Assembly (NCBI GenBank): GCA_016711825.1
Contig: JADJSG010000007.1
Coordinates: 310,001-374,000 of the forward strand
Direction: 5' to 3'
Length of the DNA: 64,000 nucleotides
Source: Bacteroidota bacterium
GTDB taxonomy: Bacteria; Bacteroidota; Bacteroidia; Chitinophagales; Chitinophagaceae
A program made the position numbers and the translations under genes. The notes beneath the pieces are model-generated. The model saw only the letters and a list, made by a program, of their open reading frames with translations. It ran no database searches and was not told where the DNA came from. Below are positions 1-8,127 of this stretch, in pieces. Every line of letters starts with the position of its first letter. The stretch's first letter is position 1.

Positions 1-1
1 T

Positions 2-181
2 TCAACTCATTTTTACCTGCATTGTGCAGGAGGATATCGAAGCATGATTGCTGCAAGTATATTACAATCGAGGGGTTATCATCATTTTACTGAAATTGCT
101 GGTGGGTTCAATGCCATTGCTCAAACCAATATACCGAAAACCGATTTTGTATGTCAATCAAAAGTATTAAGCAGCAATTAA
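2..181 (+). CDS. C-terminal end of a rhodanese-domain protein (partial)
   Basis: The gene enters from the left edge; the open frame starting at base 2 encodes 59 residues and stops at TAA 179-181. It carries a rhodanese active-site loop (YLHCAGGYRS, catalytic-type Cys at about residue 8) followed by the usual last helix and an EIAGGF-type ending. This pattern is typical of the second rhodanese domain at the C-terminus of metallo-beta-lactamase/rhodanese fusions (persulfide dioxygenase-like), which handle sulfane sulfur. The N-terminal domain lies outside the window, so the fusion is inferred. It heads a run of same-strand sulfur-related genes. Confidence 0.7.
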   Translation, partial: STHFYLHCAGGYRSMIAASILQSRGYHHFTEIAGGFNAIAQTNIPKTDFVCQSKVLSSN

Positions 182-325
182 ATATCAATGATTCAAAGAA
201 AAAGGGGCTTAAATTTTTGTCAAGCACTTAAAATACAAACCTAATATCAAAATGAATCAATCATAAGAATAAATAAATTTAAGTATAGTAATTCAATCAT
301 CTAACAACAAATAAAACAATATAAT

Positions 326-649
326 ATGGGATTTTTTAGTAACCTATTTGGTAACACAGTTGCCAATGAAGAATTAGCAAACAAAATTAATAACGGTGCA
401 ATGCTCGTAGATGTTCGCAGTCAAGGCGAATTTGCGGCAGGAAGTGCTAAAGGGGCTATCAATATACCCCTAGAGAGCATACAAAGCCAATTGGCAAAAT
501 TTAAAAACAAAAGTCATATTGTGGTTTTTTGCAGAAGTGGTAACCGCAGCGGACAAGCCAAAGCAATCTTGAATCAATTGGGCATTACCAATGTAACAAA
601 TGGTGGCACTTGGAATGATGTGGCCAGTTTACAATCAACAGTAAAATAA
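326..649 (+). CDS. Single-domain rhodanese-like sulfurtransferase
   Basis: A 107-residue protein made of one rhodanese domain. The LVDVRSQGEF motif (about residues 27-36) and the active-site loop FCRSGNRSG with catalytic Cys69 are clear. Rhodaneses move sulfane sulfur from thiosulfate or persulfides to a thiol acceptor. There is no signal peptide (the start MGFFSNLFG is amphipathic at most), so it is probably cytoplasmic. It lies 144 bp after a rhodanese-type partial gene and directly before small membrane proteins and thioredoxin, which fits a role in sulfur relay within one operon. Family assignment is secure; the physiological donor and acceptor are inferred. Confidence 0.9.
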   Translation: MGFFSNLFGNTVANEELANKINNGAMLVDVRSQGEFAAGSAKGAINIPLESIQSQLAKFKNKSHIVVFCRSGNRSGQAKAILNQLGITNVTNGGTWNDVASLQSTVK

Positions 650-682
650 ATACAAAAAACCTCAGCAGTAAATATAAAAAAG

Positions 683-925
683 ATGAATCCACTCTTAAAA
701 GAAATAACAAGTCAATGGCATATTATGCGCATCATACGTCTAATGATAGGCATCATGATTATTGCACAAGCTTTTGCAGGGCGCAATGTAATGGTAGGAA
801 TCCTGGGTGTAATATTCACTGCGATGGCTCTTTTTAATGTCGGATGCTGCGGAAGTAATGGCTGTATTCCAAACAAAAAATCAACAAATAACCCAAATGA
901 ATTTACTTATGAAGAAGTGGTTTAA
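683..925 (+). CDS. Small membrane protein, YgaP/DUF2892-like
   Basis: An 80-residue protein with one or two hydrophobic segments (about residues 15-53) followed by a Cys-rich stretch (NVGCCGSNGC, residues 52-61). Small membrane domains of this kind follow rhodaneses in YgaP-type sulfur proteins, and the gene sits 33 bp downstream of a rhodanese gene. The vicinal cysteines could bind sulfane sulfur or metal, which is inference. Its 3' end overlaps the next gene by 29 bp in another frame, suggesting translational coupling. The exact family cannot be fixed by eye. Confidence 0.7.
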   Translation: MNPLLKEITSQWHIMRIIRLMIGIMIIAQAFAGRNVMVGILGVIFTAMALFNVGCCGSNGCIPNKKSTNNPNEFTYEEVV

Positions 926-1115
926 GTCAAGTGTTTTGTATTTGATTGGTGCAGCTATTGGCGCACTGGCTGGATATATTTACTGGCAACAAGTAGGTTG
1001 CTCATCTGGCTCATGTGCCATCACATCGAGCCCCATCAATAGCACCTTATATGGTGCACTGATGGGTAGTTTGTTTTTCAGTTTTTTTAAAAAAGAGAAA
1101 AAAATCATACAATAA
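897..1115 (+). CDS. DUF6132-like small membrane protein
   Basis: I chose ATG 897 (72 residues); ATG 909 is equally possible, while a longer frame from 837 would run deep inside the preceding gene. One transmembrane segment (LYLIGAAIGALAGYIYW) is followed by VGCSSGSCAI and a conserved SPINSTLYGALMGSL segment. These features match the small Bacteroidota family I know as DUF6132, of unknown function and often found beside rhodanese and thioredoxin genes. The two cysteines spaced CSSGSC are good candidates for redox or sulfur chemistry. The gene overlaps its upstream neighbour by 29 bp, so the two are probably co-translated. Confidence 0.75.
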   Translation: MNLLMKKWFKSSVLYLIGAAIGALAGYIYWQQVGCSSGSCAITSSPINSTLYGALMGSLFFSFFKKEKKIIQ

Positions 1116-1137
1116 ACCTTTTAAAATAATCATACTT

Positions 1138-1431
1138 ATGAAATTTAATGAAATCATCCAATCAGAAAAACCTATACTGATCGACTTTTTTGCCGAATGG
1201 TGCGGACCTTGTAAAGCAATGGCCCCAATTTTAAAACAAGTAAAATCAGCCATAGGTGACAATGCCACCATTATTAAAATTGATGTAGATAAAAATCAAC
1301 AAATAGCCCAAGATTATCAAATTCAAGGGGTGCCAACTTTGATGATTTTTAAAAATGGTAAACAACTTTGGCGACAAAGTGGTGTAGTACCTGCCAATCG
1401 ATTAACAGATATCATTAAATCTTTTGCTTAA
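1138..1431 (+). CDS. trxA: Thioredoxin
   Basis: A 97-residue single thioredoxin domain with the classical WCGPC active site (Cys22, Cys25), the conserved IDVDKN strand and the cis-proline loop GVPT. There is no signal peptide, so it is probably a cytoplasmic dithiol reductant. It lies 22 bp after the DUF6132-like gene and appears to belong to the same operon as the rhodaneses. It could reduce persulfide or polysulfide intermediates rather than serve as the general housekeeping thioredoxin; that role is inferred from neighbours. Confidence 0.93.
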   Translation: MKFNEIIQSEKPILIDFFAEWCGPCKAMAPILKQVKSAIGDNATIIKIDVDKNQQIAQDYQIQGVPTLMIFKNGKQLWRQSGVVPANRLTDIIKSFA

Positions 1432-1462
1432 TTTAAACCCTCCAAAAAAAATAAAAATCAAT

Positions 1463-3082
1463 ATGACAAAAACTTTTAAATCATTATTATGGATGATGCT
1501 TATATCATTCAATGTAATTGCCCAAACAGCACCCTTTGAAGTATACATAGAACCCTTAAATATCAGTGGCTTAGCAGGTTTACAAGCCTTTGCATGGGGG
1601 CAACACAATGGAAAAATCCTGGCTATTGGTGGTCGTAAAGATGGATTACATGAACGACAACCTTTTGCTGCTTTTGATGTACCTGGTCACAATACCAATT
1701 TGATTGTAATTGATCCAGTAGCAATGCAATCATGGAGTGCCCCTTTGGCTTCATTACCTACAGCAATGCAAGAACAATTAAGTTCAACCAATATGCAATT
1801 TTATCAAGAAGGGGATTATTTGTATGTAGCAGGTGGATACGGATACAGTGCAACATCAGCTGATCATATTACCTATCCTAACCTGACCGCGATTAAAGTG
1901 CCAGATGTCATAAATGCTGTAATCAATGCCAATGCATTTACAAGCTATTTTCGACAAATTACAGATACAATGTTTGCATTGACAGGTGGCTATTTTAATA
2001 AAATATATAATACATTTTATTTAACAGGCGGACAAAAATTCATAGGTAGATATAATCCTATGGGACCAAATAACGGACCTGGTTTTATACAAGTGTACTC
2101 AAACGCCATTAGAAAATTTGTGATCAATGACAATGGTATCAATTTGACAATATCTCACTTGCCTTCAATCATAGACACCAATAACCTCCATCGGAGAGAT
2201 TATAATGTTGCTCCACAAATAATGCCCAATGGACAAGAAGGGCTCACTGCTTTTTCAGGTGTATTTCAAAAAAATGTAGATCTCCCTTTTTTAAATTGTG
2301 TAAATATTGATAGCAACGGTTACAATGTCAACAATGCTTTTTCACAATACTATAATCATTATCATTGTGCACATATCCCCTTATTTAGTGCAAGTGCAAA
2401 CGAGATGCATACTGTTTTTTTTGGAGGTATTGCACAGTATCATGACAGCGTAGGCATCCTGGTACAAGATAATAATGTTCCATTTGTAAAGACCATTGCA
2501 CGGGTAACGCGAACCGGTACGGGTGTCATGTCTGAATATAAGTTGCCCGTAGAAATGCCAGCATATTTAGGAGCTGGCTCAGAATTTATTCCTATTGAAA
2601 GTTTACCACATTATGCAAATGAAGTGATAAAATTAGATGATTTAATAGCAGACACTACTTTGGCAGGCTATATATATGGAGGTATCAATAGTACAGCGCC
2701 CAATATATTTTTTACAAACAACGGCACCCAAAGTACTGCAAGTAGTCAATTGTTTAAAGTGTTTATTATCAAAAAGTCAACGGTAGGTTTCGATCAATTG
2801 AATGTGCAAAGCACGGGTAGTTTAAAAATGATGGTATCTCCAAATCCTAATGATGGTGATTTTACGATTAATTACTCATTAAAGTCAAACACAGATGTAA
2901 AGATTACGATACATACTCAGGAAGGAAAGTTGATGGAAGTGATTACCTTAAAAAACCAAAGCTCAGGTGATCATCAATATGTGAAAAGCATGAACAATAA
3001 ATACCAAACTAGTGCTTATATCATAACCCTTGAAACAGCTCATGAAAAAGTAACACAAAAAATGATGCTTAACATAGATTAA
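1463..3082 (+). CDS. Secreted kelch-like propeller protein with T9SS type A sorting domain
   Basis: ATG 1463 gives a 539-residue protein with a clean signal peptide (MTKTFKSLLWMMLISFNVIAQT); an in-frame start at 1424 would overlap thioredoxin and bury the signal. The body has kelch-like blades with glycine doublets (KILAIGGRKDG, YLYVAGGYGY, TFYLTGGQKF, TVFFGGI), so a beta-propeller is likely. The last 80 residues hold a T9SS sorting domain (MMVSPNPNDGDF, then GxxKLMEV and IITLET strands), predicting export through the outer membrane and attachment to or release from the cell surface. Its place inside a sulfur gene cluster is notable, but nothing in the sequence states a substrate. Confidence 0.8.
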   Translation: MTKTFKSLLWMMLISFNVIAQTAPFEVYIEPLNISGLAGLQAFAWGQHNGKILAIGGRKDGLHERQPFAAFDVPGHNTNLIVIDPVAMQSWSAPLASLPTAMQEQLSSTNMQFYQEGDYLYVAGGYGYSATSADHITYPNLTAIKVPDVINAVINANAFTSYFRQITDTMFALTGGYFNKIYNTFYLTGGQKFIGRYNPMGPNNGPGFIQVYSNAIRKFVINDNGINLTISHLPSIIDTNNLHRRDYNVAPQIMPNGQEGLTAFSGVFQKNVDLPFLNCVNIDSNGYNVNNAFSQYYNHYHCAHIPLFSASANEMHTVFFGGIAQYHDSVGILVQDNNVPFVKTIARVTRTGTGVMSEYKLPVEMPAYLGAGSEFIPIESLPHYANEVIKLDDLIADTTLAGYIYGGINSTAPNIFFTNNGTQSTASSQLFKVFIIKKSTVGFDQLNVQSTGSLKMMVSPNPNDGDFTINYSLKSNTDVKITIHTQEGKLMEVITLKNQSSGDHQYVKSMNNKYQTSAYIITLETAHEKVTQKMMLNID

Positions 3083-3191
3083 ATATGGTTAAATAAAGTC
3101 TTTTTTGCCCTGTGTAACATTTATTACAAAAAAAATGTCATGGTTTGAATATCTTTGAGTATAATATTATTCACTTAAAAAAATCAATACT

Positions 3192-3401
3192 ATGAAAAAC
3201 AATATGGGTACTTTAGACAAAGTCGTCAGGATAGTCATTGCCCTCGTGATTGCAGGTTTATATTTTGCAGAAAAAATTTCAGGCACCACAGCCATCATCT
3301 TATTGTCGCTGGCCATCATTTTTATCATCACGAGTTTCTTAAGTTTTTGTCCTTTGTATTTGCCTTTTGGTATTTCTACACGAAAAAAAGATACCAATTA
3401 A
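3192..3401 (+). CDS. DUF2892 (YgaP-like) inner membrane protein
   Basis: A 69-residue protein with two transmembrane segments. It has the DUF2892 signature: an N-terminal (N)MGTLDKVVRI, an internal hydrophobic hairpin and a C-terminal FCPLYLPFGI containing the conserved Cys-Pro. Members of this family occur alone or fused to rhodanese (YgaP) and are linked to sulfur and sulfide handling. A candidate -7 box TATCTTTG lies at 3150-3157, about 35 bp before the ATG, but no matching TTTG -33 element is seen at the proper distance. Confidence 0.85.
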   Translation: MKNNMGTLDKVVRIVIALVIAGLYFAEKISGTTAIILLSLAIIFIITSFLSFCPLYLPFGISTRKKDTN

Positions 3402-3688
3402 TTACGAAACATTTCAGATGAAAATAATGCTGAAGATTCATTCATGATTGAAATGACCATAAAATAAGGAGGTTTGCATGAATCATTCCCTTTATTATTT
3501 GATTAAATAAAATGGTATAAAGCTAAAGATAATGAATGTCCAATATGCTTCTAAAAGTCTGATAAAGAAGGTTTGCAAGGATTCATCACATATTTGTATA
3601 TACTGAAGAGCCCAACGACAAAAAATTCATTTAAACCCTTAAAAACAAACAACAATTTTAATATAAGAATTTCTAAAAACTACAAAAC

Positions 3689-4258
3689 ATGACATTTATT
3701 GAATTTATCAAACAACCCTGGCCGTGGTATGTAGCAGGCCCACTCATCGGTCTAACCGTACCCACATTACTGATCATTGGAAATAAATCATTTGGCATCA
3801 GCTCATCATTGAGACATATGTGTGCTGCATGTATTCCTGCTAATATTTCATTTTTTAAATATGATTGGAAAAAAGAAATATGGAATTTATTATTTGTAGC
3901 AGGTATTTTTCTGGGCGGTCTTCTCACGATGTATTTTTTAGCAAACCCCAATCCAATTGAAATTAATCCAAATTTAAAATCAGAATTAGCTAATTATGGC
4001 ATTACTGATTTTACCCAATTAGTGCCTGCAGATATTTTTAGCTGGCAAGCATTGTTTACCCTTAGAGGTTTTATCATGATTGTTGTAGGTGGATTTATGG
4101 TTGGCTTTGGCACTCGTTATGCAGGAGGATGTACAAGTGGTCATGCAATCATGGGTTTGTCTACTTTGCAATGGCCTTCACTAATAGCTACTTGCTGTTT
4201 TATGATTGGTGGCTTTATCATGGCCAATTTGATATTGCCATTTATTTTATCACTTTAA
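3689..4258 (+). CDS. YeeE/YedE-family thiosulfate/sulfur transporter, subunit 1
   Basis: A 189-residue integral membrane protein with about five transmembrane segments. The motif AGGCTSGHAI (about residues 147-156) is the family's conserved cysteine motif on the sulfur pathway of YeeE/TsuA-type thiosulfate importers. The usual full-length transporter is about twice this size; here the fold is split, with the other half encoded 24 bp downstream. In Bacteroidota and many proteobacteria such half-size pairs sit beside rhodaneses and persulfide dioxygenases. Uptake of thiosulfate or a related sulfur species is the likely role; direction and substrate are inferred from the family. Confidence 0.88.
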   Translation: MTFIEFIKQPWPWYVAGPLIGLTVPTLLIIGNKSFGISSSLRHMCAACIPANISFFKYDWKKEIWNLLFVAGIFLGGLLTMYFLANPNPIEINPNLKSELANYGITDFTQLVPADIFSWQALFTLRGFIMIVVGGFMVGFGTRYAGGCTSGHAIMGLSTLQWPSLIATCCFMIGGFIMANLILPFILSL

Positions 4259-4282
4259 TGGATTGATTTAAAAAAAAAAATT

Positions 4283-4780
4283 ATGCAACAAATAGAAACA
4301 AATACAGATTTTGAAGTACGTTCACTTGATGCGATGTGTGTCAATGAAAGTCAAATAGAACACAAATGGTATCATAAAATTAAATACCTTGTAGTAGGTA
4401 TTGCCTTTGGTATCATCTTTATAAAAGCGGAAATCATCAGTTGGTTTCGTATACAAGAAATGTTTAAATTACAATCGTTTCATATGTACGGAGTTATAGG
4501 AAGTGCAGTGCTGGTGGGAATCATCTCTGTCTGGCTTATCAAAAAATTTAATATCAAAACCATCTATGGTGAAAAAATTGAATTTCATCCCAAAACATTT
4601 AACAAGGGACAGATTTATGGTGCTCTAATATTTGGCTTAGGCTGGGCTATTACAGGCGCTTGTCCTGGTCCGTTATATGCGCAAATCGGTACAGGTGCAT
4701 GGGTGATTTCTATTACTTTATTGAGTGCTATTGCTGGTACATGGTTTTATGGATTGATAAGGGAAAAATTACCTCACTAA
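4283..4780 (+). CDS. YeeE/YedE-family transporter, subunit 2 (DUF6691-like)
   Basis: A 165-residue membrane protein with four predicted transmembrane segments and the second conserved motif of the YeeE family, GWAITGACPGPLYAQIGTG (about residues 120-138), whose Cys pairs functionally with the GCTSGH Cys of the upstream subunit. The extra hydrophilic N-terminus (about 30 residues) is unusual for this half. Spacing of 24 bp to subunit 1 and 24 bp to the following cytochrome gene points to one operon. Together the halves should form one thiosulfate/sulfur permease. Confidence 0.86.
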   Translation: MQQIETNTDFEVRSLDAMCVNESQIEHKWYHKIKYLVVGIAFGIIFIKAEIISWFRIQEMFKLQSFHMYGVIGSAVLVGIISVWLIKKFNIKTIYGEKIEFHPKTFNKGQIYGALIFGLGWAITGACPGPLYAQIGTGAWVISITLLSAIAGTWFYGLIREKLPH

Positions 4781-4804
4781 CAAAATTGTAATATCTTTTC
4801 AATC

Positions 4805-5920
4805 ATGAGCAACGAAGAACACATACAAAATGATTCATTGATAAAAGTCATTTTAAAATTGTTGACGATTATAACCGTGTTAATCACAAGTGTTATCATT
4901 GTTTTGATATTTGCTGTCTTTCAACCAAATATTTTGAGTTGGTTTAAAAAAAGCGATGAAACCATAGCGAATGAATTGGCAAAAAAACAATCATTTGAAA
5001 AATGGGAGGCCAGTAATAAACTTAACAAAGAAATGAATAGCTTTTGGGTGGCCGCAGATATGAATCAAGTGAATGGTGATAGCAATTATAAAAAACAACT
5101 TGCATATGGTAAAGCCTTGATTGCCCACACAGCAACTTATTTAGGACCCAAAGGAAGTGTGATGCATAGTACCAATGGCATGAATTGTCAAAACTGCCAT
5201 CTGGATGCAGGTACCAAAGCATGGGGTAACAATTATGGCGCAGTATTTTCAAGTTATCCAAAATATAGGGCCAGAAGTGGACAAGAAGAGGATATTTATA
5301 AAAGAATAAACGATTGCATGGAACGTAGTTTGAATGGAAAAGCACTCGCCGTTGAAAGTAAAGAAATGCAGGCAATGAAAGCCTATATTGAGTATTTAGG
5401 AAAAAATGTACAAAAGGGTGAAAAACCAAAAGGTGTGGGTATTTATGAGTTGGCATTTATGGACCGCCCAGCCGACCCTGTCAAAGGCAATGCCTTGTAT
5501 ATGGCTAAATGTCAAAGTTGCCATCAAGCCAATGGTGAGGGTTTAATAGCAGCAGACCAAACTGAGTACACCTATCCCCCACTTTGGGGTCAGCATTCTT
5601 ACAATCAGGGTGCAGGATTATTTCGTTTAAGCCGGTTCGCGGGTTATATTAAATACAATATGCCTCAAGGTGTAAGCTTCCCTAATTCACAATTAACTGA
5701 TGAAGAAGCATGGGATATAGCTGCCTTTGTCAATTCTCAACCCCGCCCCAGTAAAGATTTACGTAATGACTGGCCTAAAATTGCAGAAAAACCGATTGAC
5801 CATCCCTTTGGTTTGTATGCTGATACTTTTACCGAGAGCCAACATAAATACGGACCCTTTAAGCCTATTGCAGATGCAAAGAAAAAACAACAAGTAAAGA
5901 ATGAAAAAAAAAGTATTTAA
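4805..5920 (+). CDS. tsdA: Membrane-anchored diheme c-type cytochrome, TsdA (thiosulfate dehydrogenase)-like
   Basis: A 371-residue protein with an uncleaved-looking N-terminal transmembrane anchor (residues 14-40) and two haem c sites, CQNCH (128-132) and CQSCH (236-240). Between them lies RINDCMERSLNGK with Cys171, matching the cysteine that ligates the catalytic haem in TsdA-type thiosulfate dehydrogenases. The C-terminal half contains the family-typical PRPSKDLRNDWP and FGLYAD...QHKYGPF segments. TsdA couples two thiosulfates to tetrathionate, or runs in reverse. The membrane anchor suggests electrons pass to a membrane carrier. The flanking transporter and SoxB-like genes agree. Direction of catalysis cannot be told. 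Confidence 0.82.
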   Translation: MSNEEHIQNDSLIKVILKLLTIITVLITSVIIVLIFAVFQPNILSWFKKSDETIANELAKKQSFEKWEASNKLNKEMNSFWVAADMNQVNGDSNYKKQLAYGKALIAHTATYLGPKGSVMHSTNGMNCQNCHLDAGTKAWGNNYGAVFSSYPKYRARSGQEEDIYKRINDCMERSLNGKALAVESKEMQAMKAYIEYLGKNVQKGEKPKGVGIYELAFMDRPADPVKGNALYMAKCQSCHQANGEGLIAADQTEYTYPPLWGQHSYNQGAGLFRLSRFAGYIKYNMPQGVSFPNSQLTDEEAWDIAAFVNSQPRPSKDLRNDWPKIAEKPIDHPFGLYADTFTESQHKYGPFKPIADAKKKQQVKNEKKSI

Positions 5921-5921
5921 A

Positions 5922-6350
5922 ATGAAACATATAAAATTAATCTTATTTACGAGCTTCCTATTACTGGCCATCAATAGCACTATATCAGCACAAGGTCGTG
6001 AACATAAAGTGATATTTCAATTTACCAATGCCATAGACACCAATCAAGAAAAAGCCTTTGTAAAACAATTAGAAAATCTTAGCGATTATTGGCCTGATGC
6101 CTCTTTTGAAGTAGTTTTATATAATCAAGGTATTGAATTGGTCATGTCGAAGAATCAATTATTTTTATCGAGATTAAATGCACTTCATCAAAAGGGTATC
6201 CAATTTAAGGTTTGCGAAAACACCTTAATCAATAGAAAAATAAGTAAGGATGTTTTTATACCTGAAATTGTAGAATACGTAAAGGCAGGGATTGCTGAAA
6301 TAGTGGAAAAACAAGAACAAGGCTGGATTTACATCAAAGGGGGTTTTTAG
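5922..6350 (+). CDS. Exported DsrE/DsrF-like protein
   Basis: ATG 5922, one base after the stop of the cytochrome gene, gives 142 residues with a signal peptide (ILFTSFLLLAINSTISAQG). An alternative ATG at 5901 would overlap the upstream gene. The body has the DsrE fold pattern: KVIFQFTNAID start, VVLYNQGIELV strand and the FKVCENTL segment whose Cys sits at the position of the sulfur-accepting cysteine in DsrE/TusD. It may bind or carry sulfane sulfur in the periplasm, which is unusual because classic DsrE/Tus proteins are cytoplasmic. The role is inferred. Confidence 0.78.
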   Translation: MKHIKLILFTSFLLLAINSTISAQGREHKVIFQFTNAIDTNQEKAFVKQLENLSDYWPDASFEVVLYNQGIELVMSKNQLFLSRLNALHQKGIQFKVCENTLINRKISKDVFIPEIVEYVKAGIAEIVEKQEQGWIYIKGGF

Positions 6351-6388
6351 CCCTATCCTATTTTAAAAAAAATAAAGAAAAAGTTGAC

Positions 6389-8086
6389 ATGAATAAAAGA
6401 AGAAATTTTATCAAATCCTTAGGGGCTATTGGTATAGGAGCTGGGGTATTAGCCCCTCTTAGTCATTTTGCAAATAATCAAGTGCATGATCAAACCGATG
6501 ATAAGCCATTGTCAACTTCTTTGTCGCATGAAGCAATGACCATTAGCATTTTACAAACGACTGATGTTCATTGTCAAATTCACCCGCATGATGAATTGTT
6601 TTGGGAAGATGAGCAAGCTGTTTTTAGAAAAACAGGTGGGTATGCTTATTTGTCGGCCATGCTTCATACTTTGAAGAAAAAAAATCCGCTGACTTATATT
6701 ATTGATACGGGCGACATGTTTCAAGGGAGTGAGTTAAGTGTCAAAACAACAGGTAAAGCATTTGTACCTATATTAAATGCCATGCCCTACGACTTATATT
6801 TACCGGGCAATTGGGAAGTGATTTATGGAAAAAAGAATATGCAAACATTAATGGGTTCATTAAACGCACCCAAAATATGCACCAATATGTATCATGATCT
6901 GGGGAATGGTATTAGAGGTGAGCTAATTTTTAGACCCTATGAAATTTGGCAAATTGCAGGTATTAAAATTGGCTTCTTAGGATATACCGATCCATTGGTT
7001 CCATTGCGTCAAAGTCCCAATTATAGTAAAGGAATCATTTATTCAAAACCAGAAGAAAACTTAGCCCATTATATTGATGTTTTAAAAAATCAGGAACAAT
7101 GTATTTATATCATCATGATAGCTCATCTGGGATTGTCACAACAAATTGCTTTAGCTAATATGCCTGAATGTGAAGGTGTCAATTACATACTTGGTGGTGA
7201 CACCCACGAAAGGGTGCGTAAACCTATTGTTTGTAAATATGCCAAGGTTGTTGAACCCGGTGCATTTGGTTCGTTTATTGGCAAGCTTGATTTAACCATC
7301 GTTGATGGCAAAGTAATTGAGGACGCCTATGAATTGATTGAAGTAGACCCTTCAGATGTGAAAGCTGATAAAGAAATTCAATCATTACTTCTTGAAAATG
7401 AAGAAGTATATAGTGAACATATCCATACCATAGTTGGCTACAGTACCATTCCCTTATATCGGTATTTTGTGGTTGAAAACCCGATTGATACCATGATATT
7501 AAACGCTTTACATTGGCAGTTTCCGGCTATTGATATAGTGTTGTCAAATGGCTTTCGCTTCTGCCCTCCACGCACCACACCTGACCATACAGGCAATATC
7601 CCTATCACCAATGGGTTTGTTTTTGATATGCTACCCGTTGATAGTACTGTAAGAACCGCAAAGGTAACTGGTAAGCAACTCATTGAATGGCTTGAAAAGG
7701 AACTCAATAATGTTTTTGCTAGCGATGCCTCGAAACGTTTTGGCGGTTGGGTGGTTAAATTTCAAGGAATGGAAGTTTCATTTAATGCTTTTGGCGAAAT
7801 AGGCAAACGAATACAAAACATCACCATTAAAGGACAAGAAGTATCACTTGACAAAATGTATTCTATACTTGCATGCGAAAGAGATGGAGATCCTGAAGAT
7901 ATGTTGTGTAGAATCAAAGGCGTTAAAGAGGCAAAAAATACCGATAAAACATTGCATAAAGTAATGCTGGCTTACCTCAGTAAAAACTCTCCGGTAACCC
8001 CCACCCCTGCCCAAAATGCAAAAATCTTAGATGCTCCTACCACCTTACTTACACAAGTATCAGGTGTTGATTACGAGTTTAGATAA
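6389..8086 (+). CDS. soxB: SoxB-like (thiosulfohydrolase/5'-nucleotidase family) Tat-exported protein
   Basis: A 565-residue protein starting with a twin-arginine signal (NKRRNFIKSLG, residues 2-12), so it is probably exported folded with its metals. The metallophosphatase motifs are all present: DVHCQIHP, DTGDMFQG, GNWEV, IAHLGLSQ and GGDTHER. In ordinary 5'-nucleotidases the third motif is GNHE; a Trp in place of the His (GNWE) is the hallmark of SoxB, the dimanganese enzyme that releases sulfate from the SoxY carrier. Length also fits SoxB. SoxY, SoxZ, SoxA and SoxX are absent from the window, so its partner is unknown. It lies 38 bp after the DsrE-like gene. Confidence 0.8.
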   Translation: MNKRRNFIKSLGAIGIGAGVLAPLSHFANNQVHDQTDDKPLSTSLSHEAMTISILQTTDVHCQIHPHDELFWEDEQAVFRKTGGYAYLSAMLHTLKKKNPLTYIIDTGDMFQGSELSVKTTGKAFVPILNAMPYDLYLPGNWEVIYGKKNMQTLMGSLNAPKICTNMYHDLGNGIRGELIFRPYEIWQIAGIKIGFLGYTDPLVPLRQSPNYSKGIIYSKPEENLAHYIDVLKNQEQCIYIIMIAHLGLSQQIALANMPECEGVNYILGGDTHERVRKPIVCKYAKVVEPGAFGSFIGKLDLTIVDGKVIEDAYELIEVDPSDVKADKEIQSLLLENEEVYSEHIHTIVGYSTIPLYRYFVVENPIDTMILNALHWQFPAIDIVLSNGFRFCPPRTTPDHTGNIPITNGFVFDMLPVDSTVRTAKVTGKQLIEWLEKELNNVFASDASKRFGGWVVKFQGMEVSFNAFGEIGKRIQNITIKGQEVSLDKMYSILACERDGDPEDMLCRIKGVKEAKNTDKTLHKVMLAYLSKNSPVTPTPAQNAKILDAPTTLLTQVSGVDYEFR

Positions 8087-8127
8087 TTTTTTTTTGGGTA
8101 TGTGATGAATGTTACAAAAAGAGCGTA

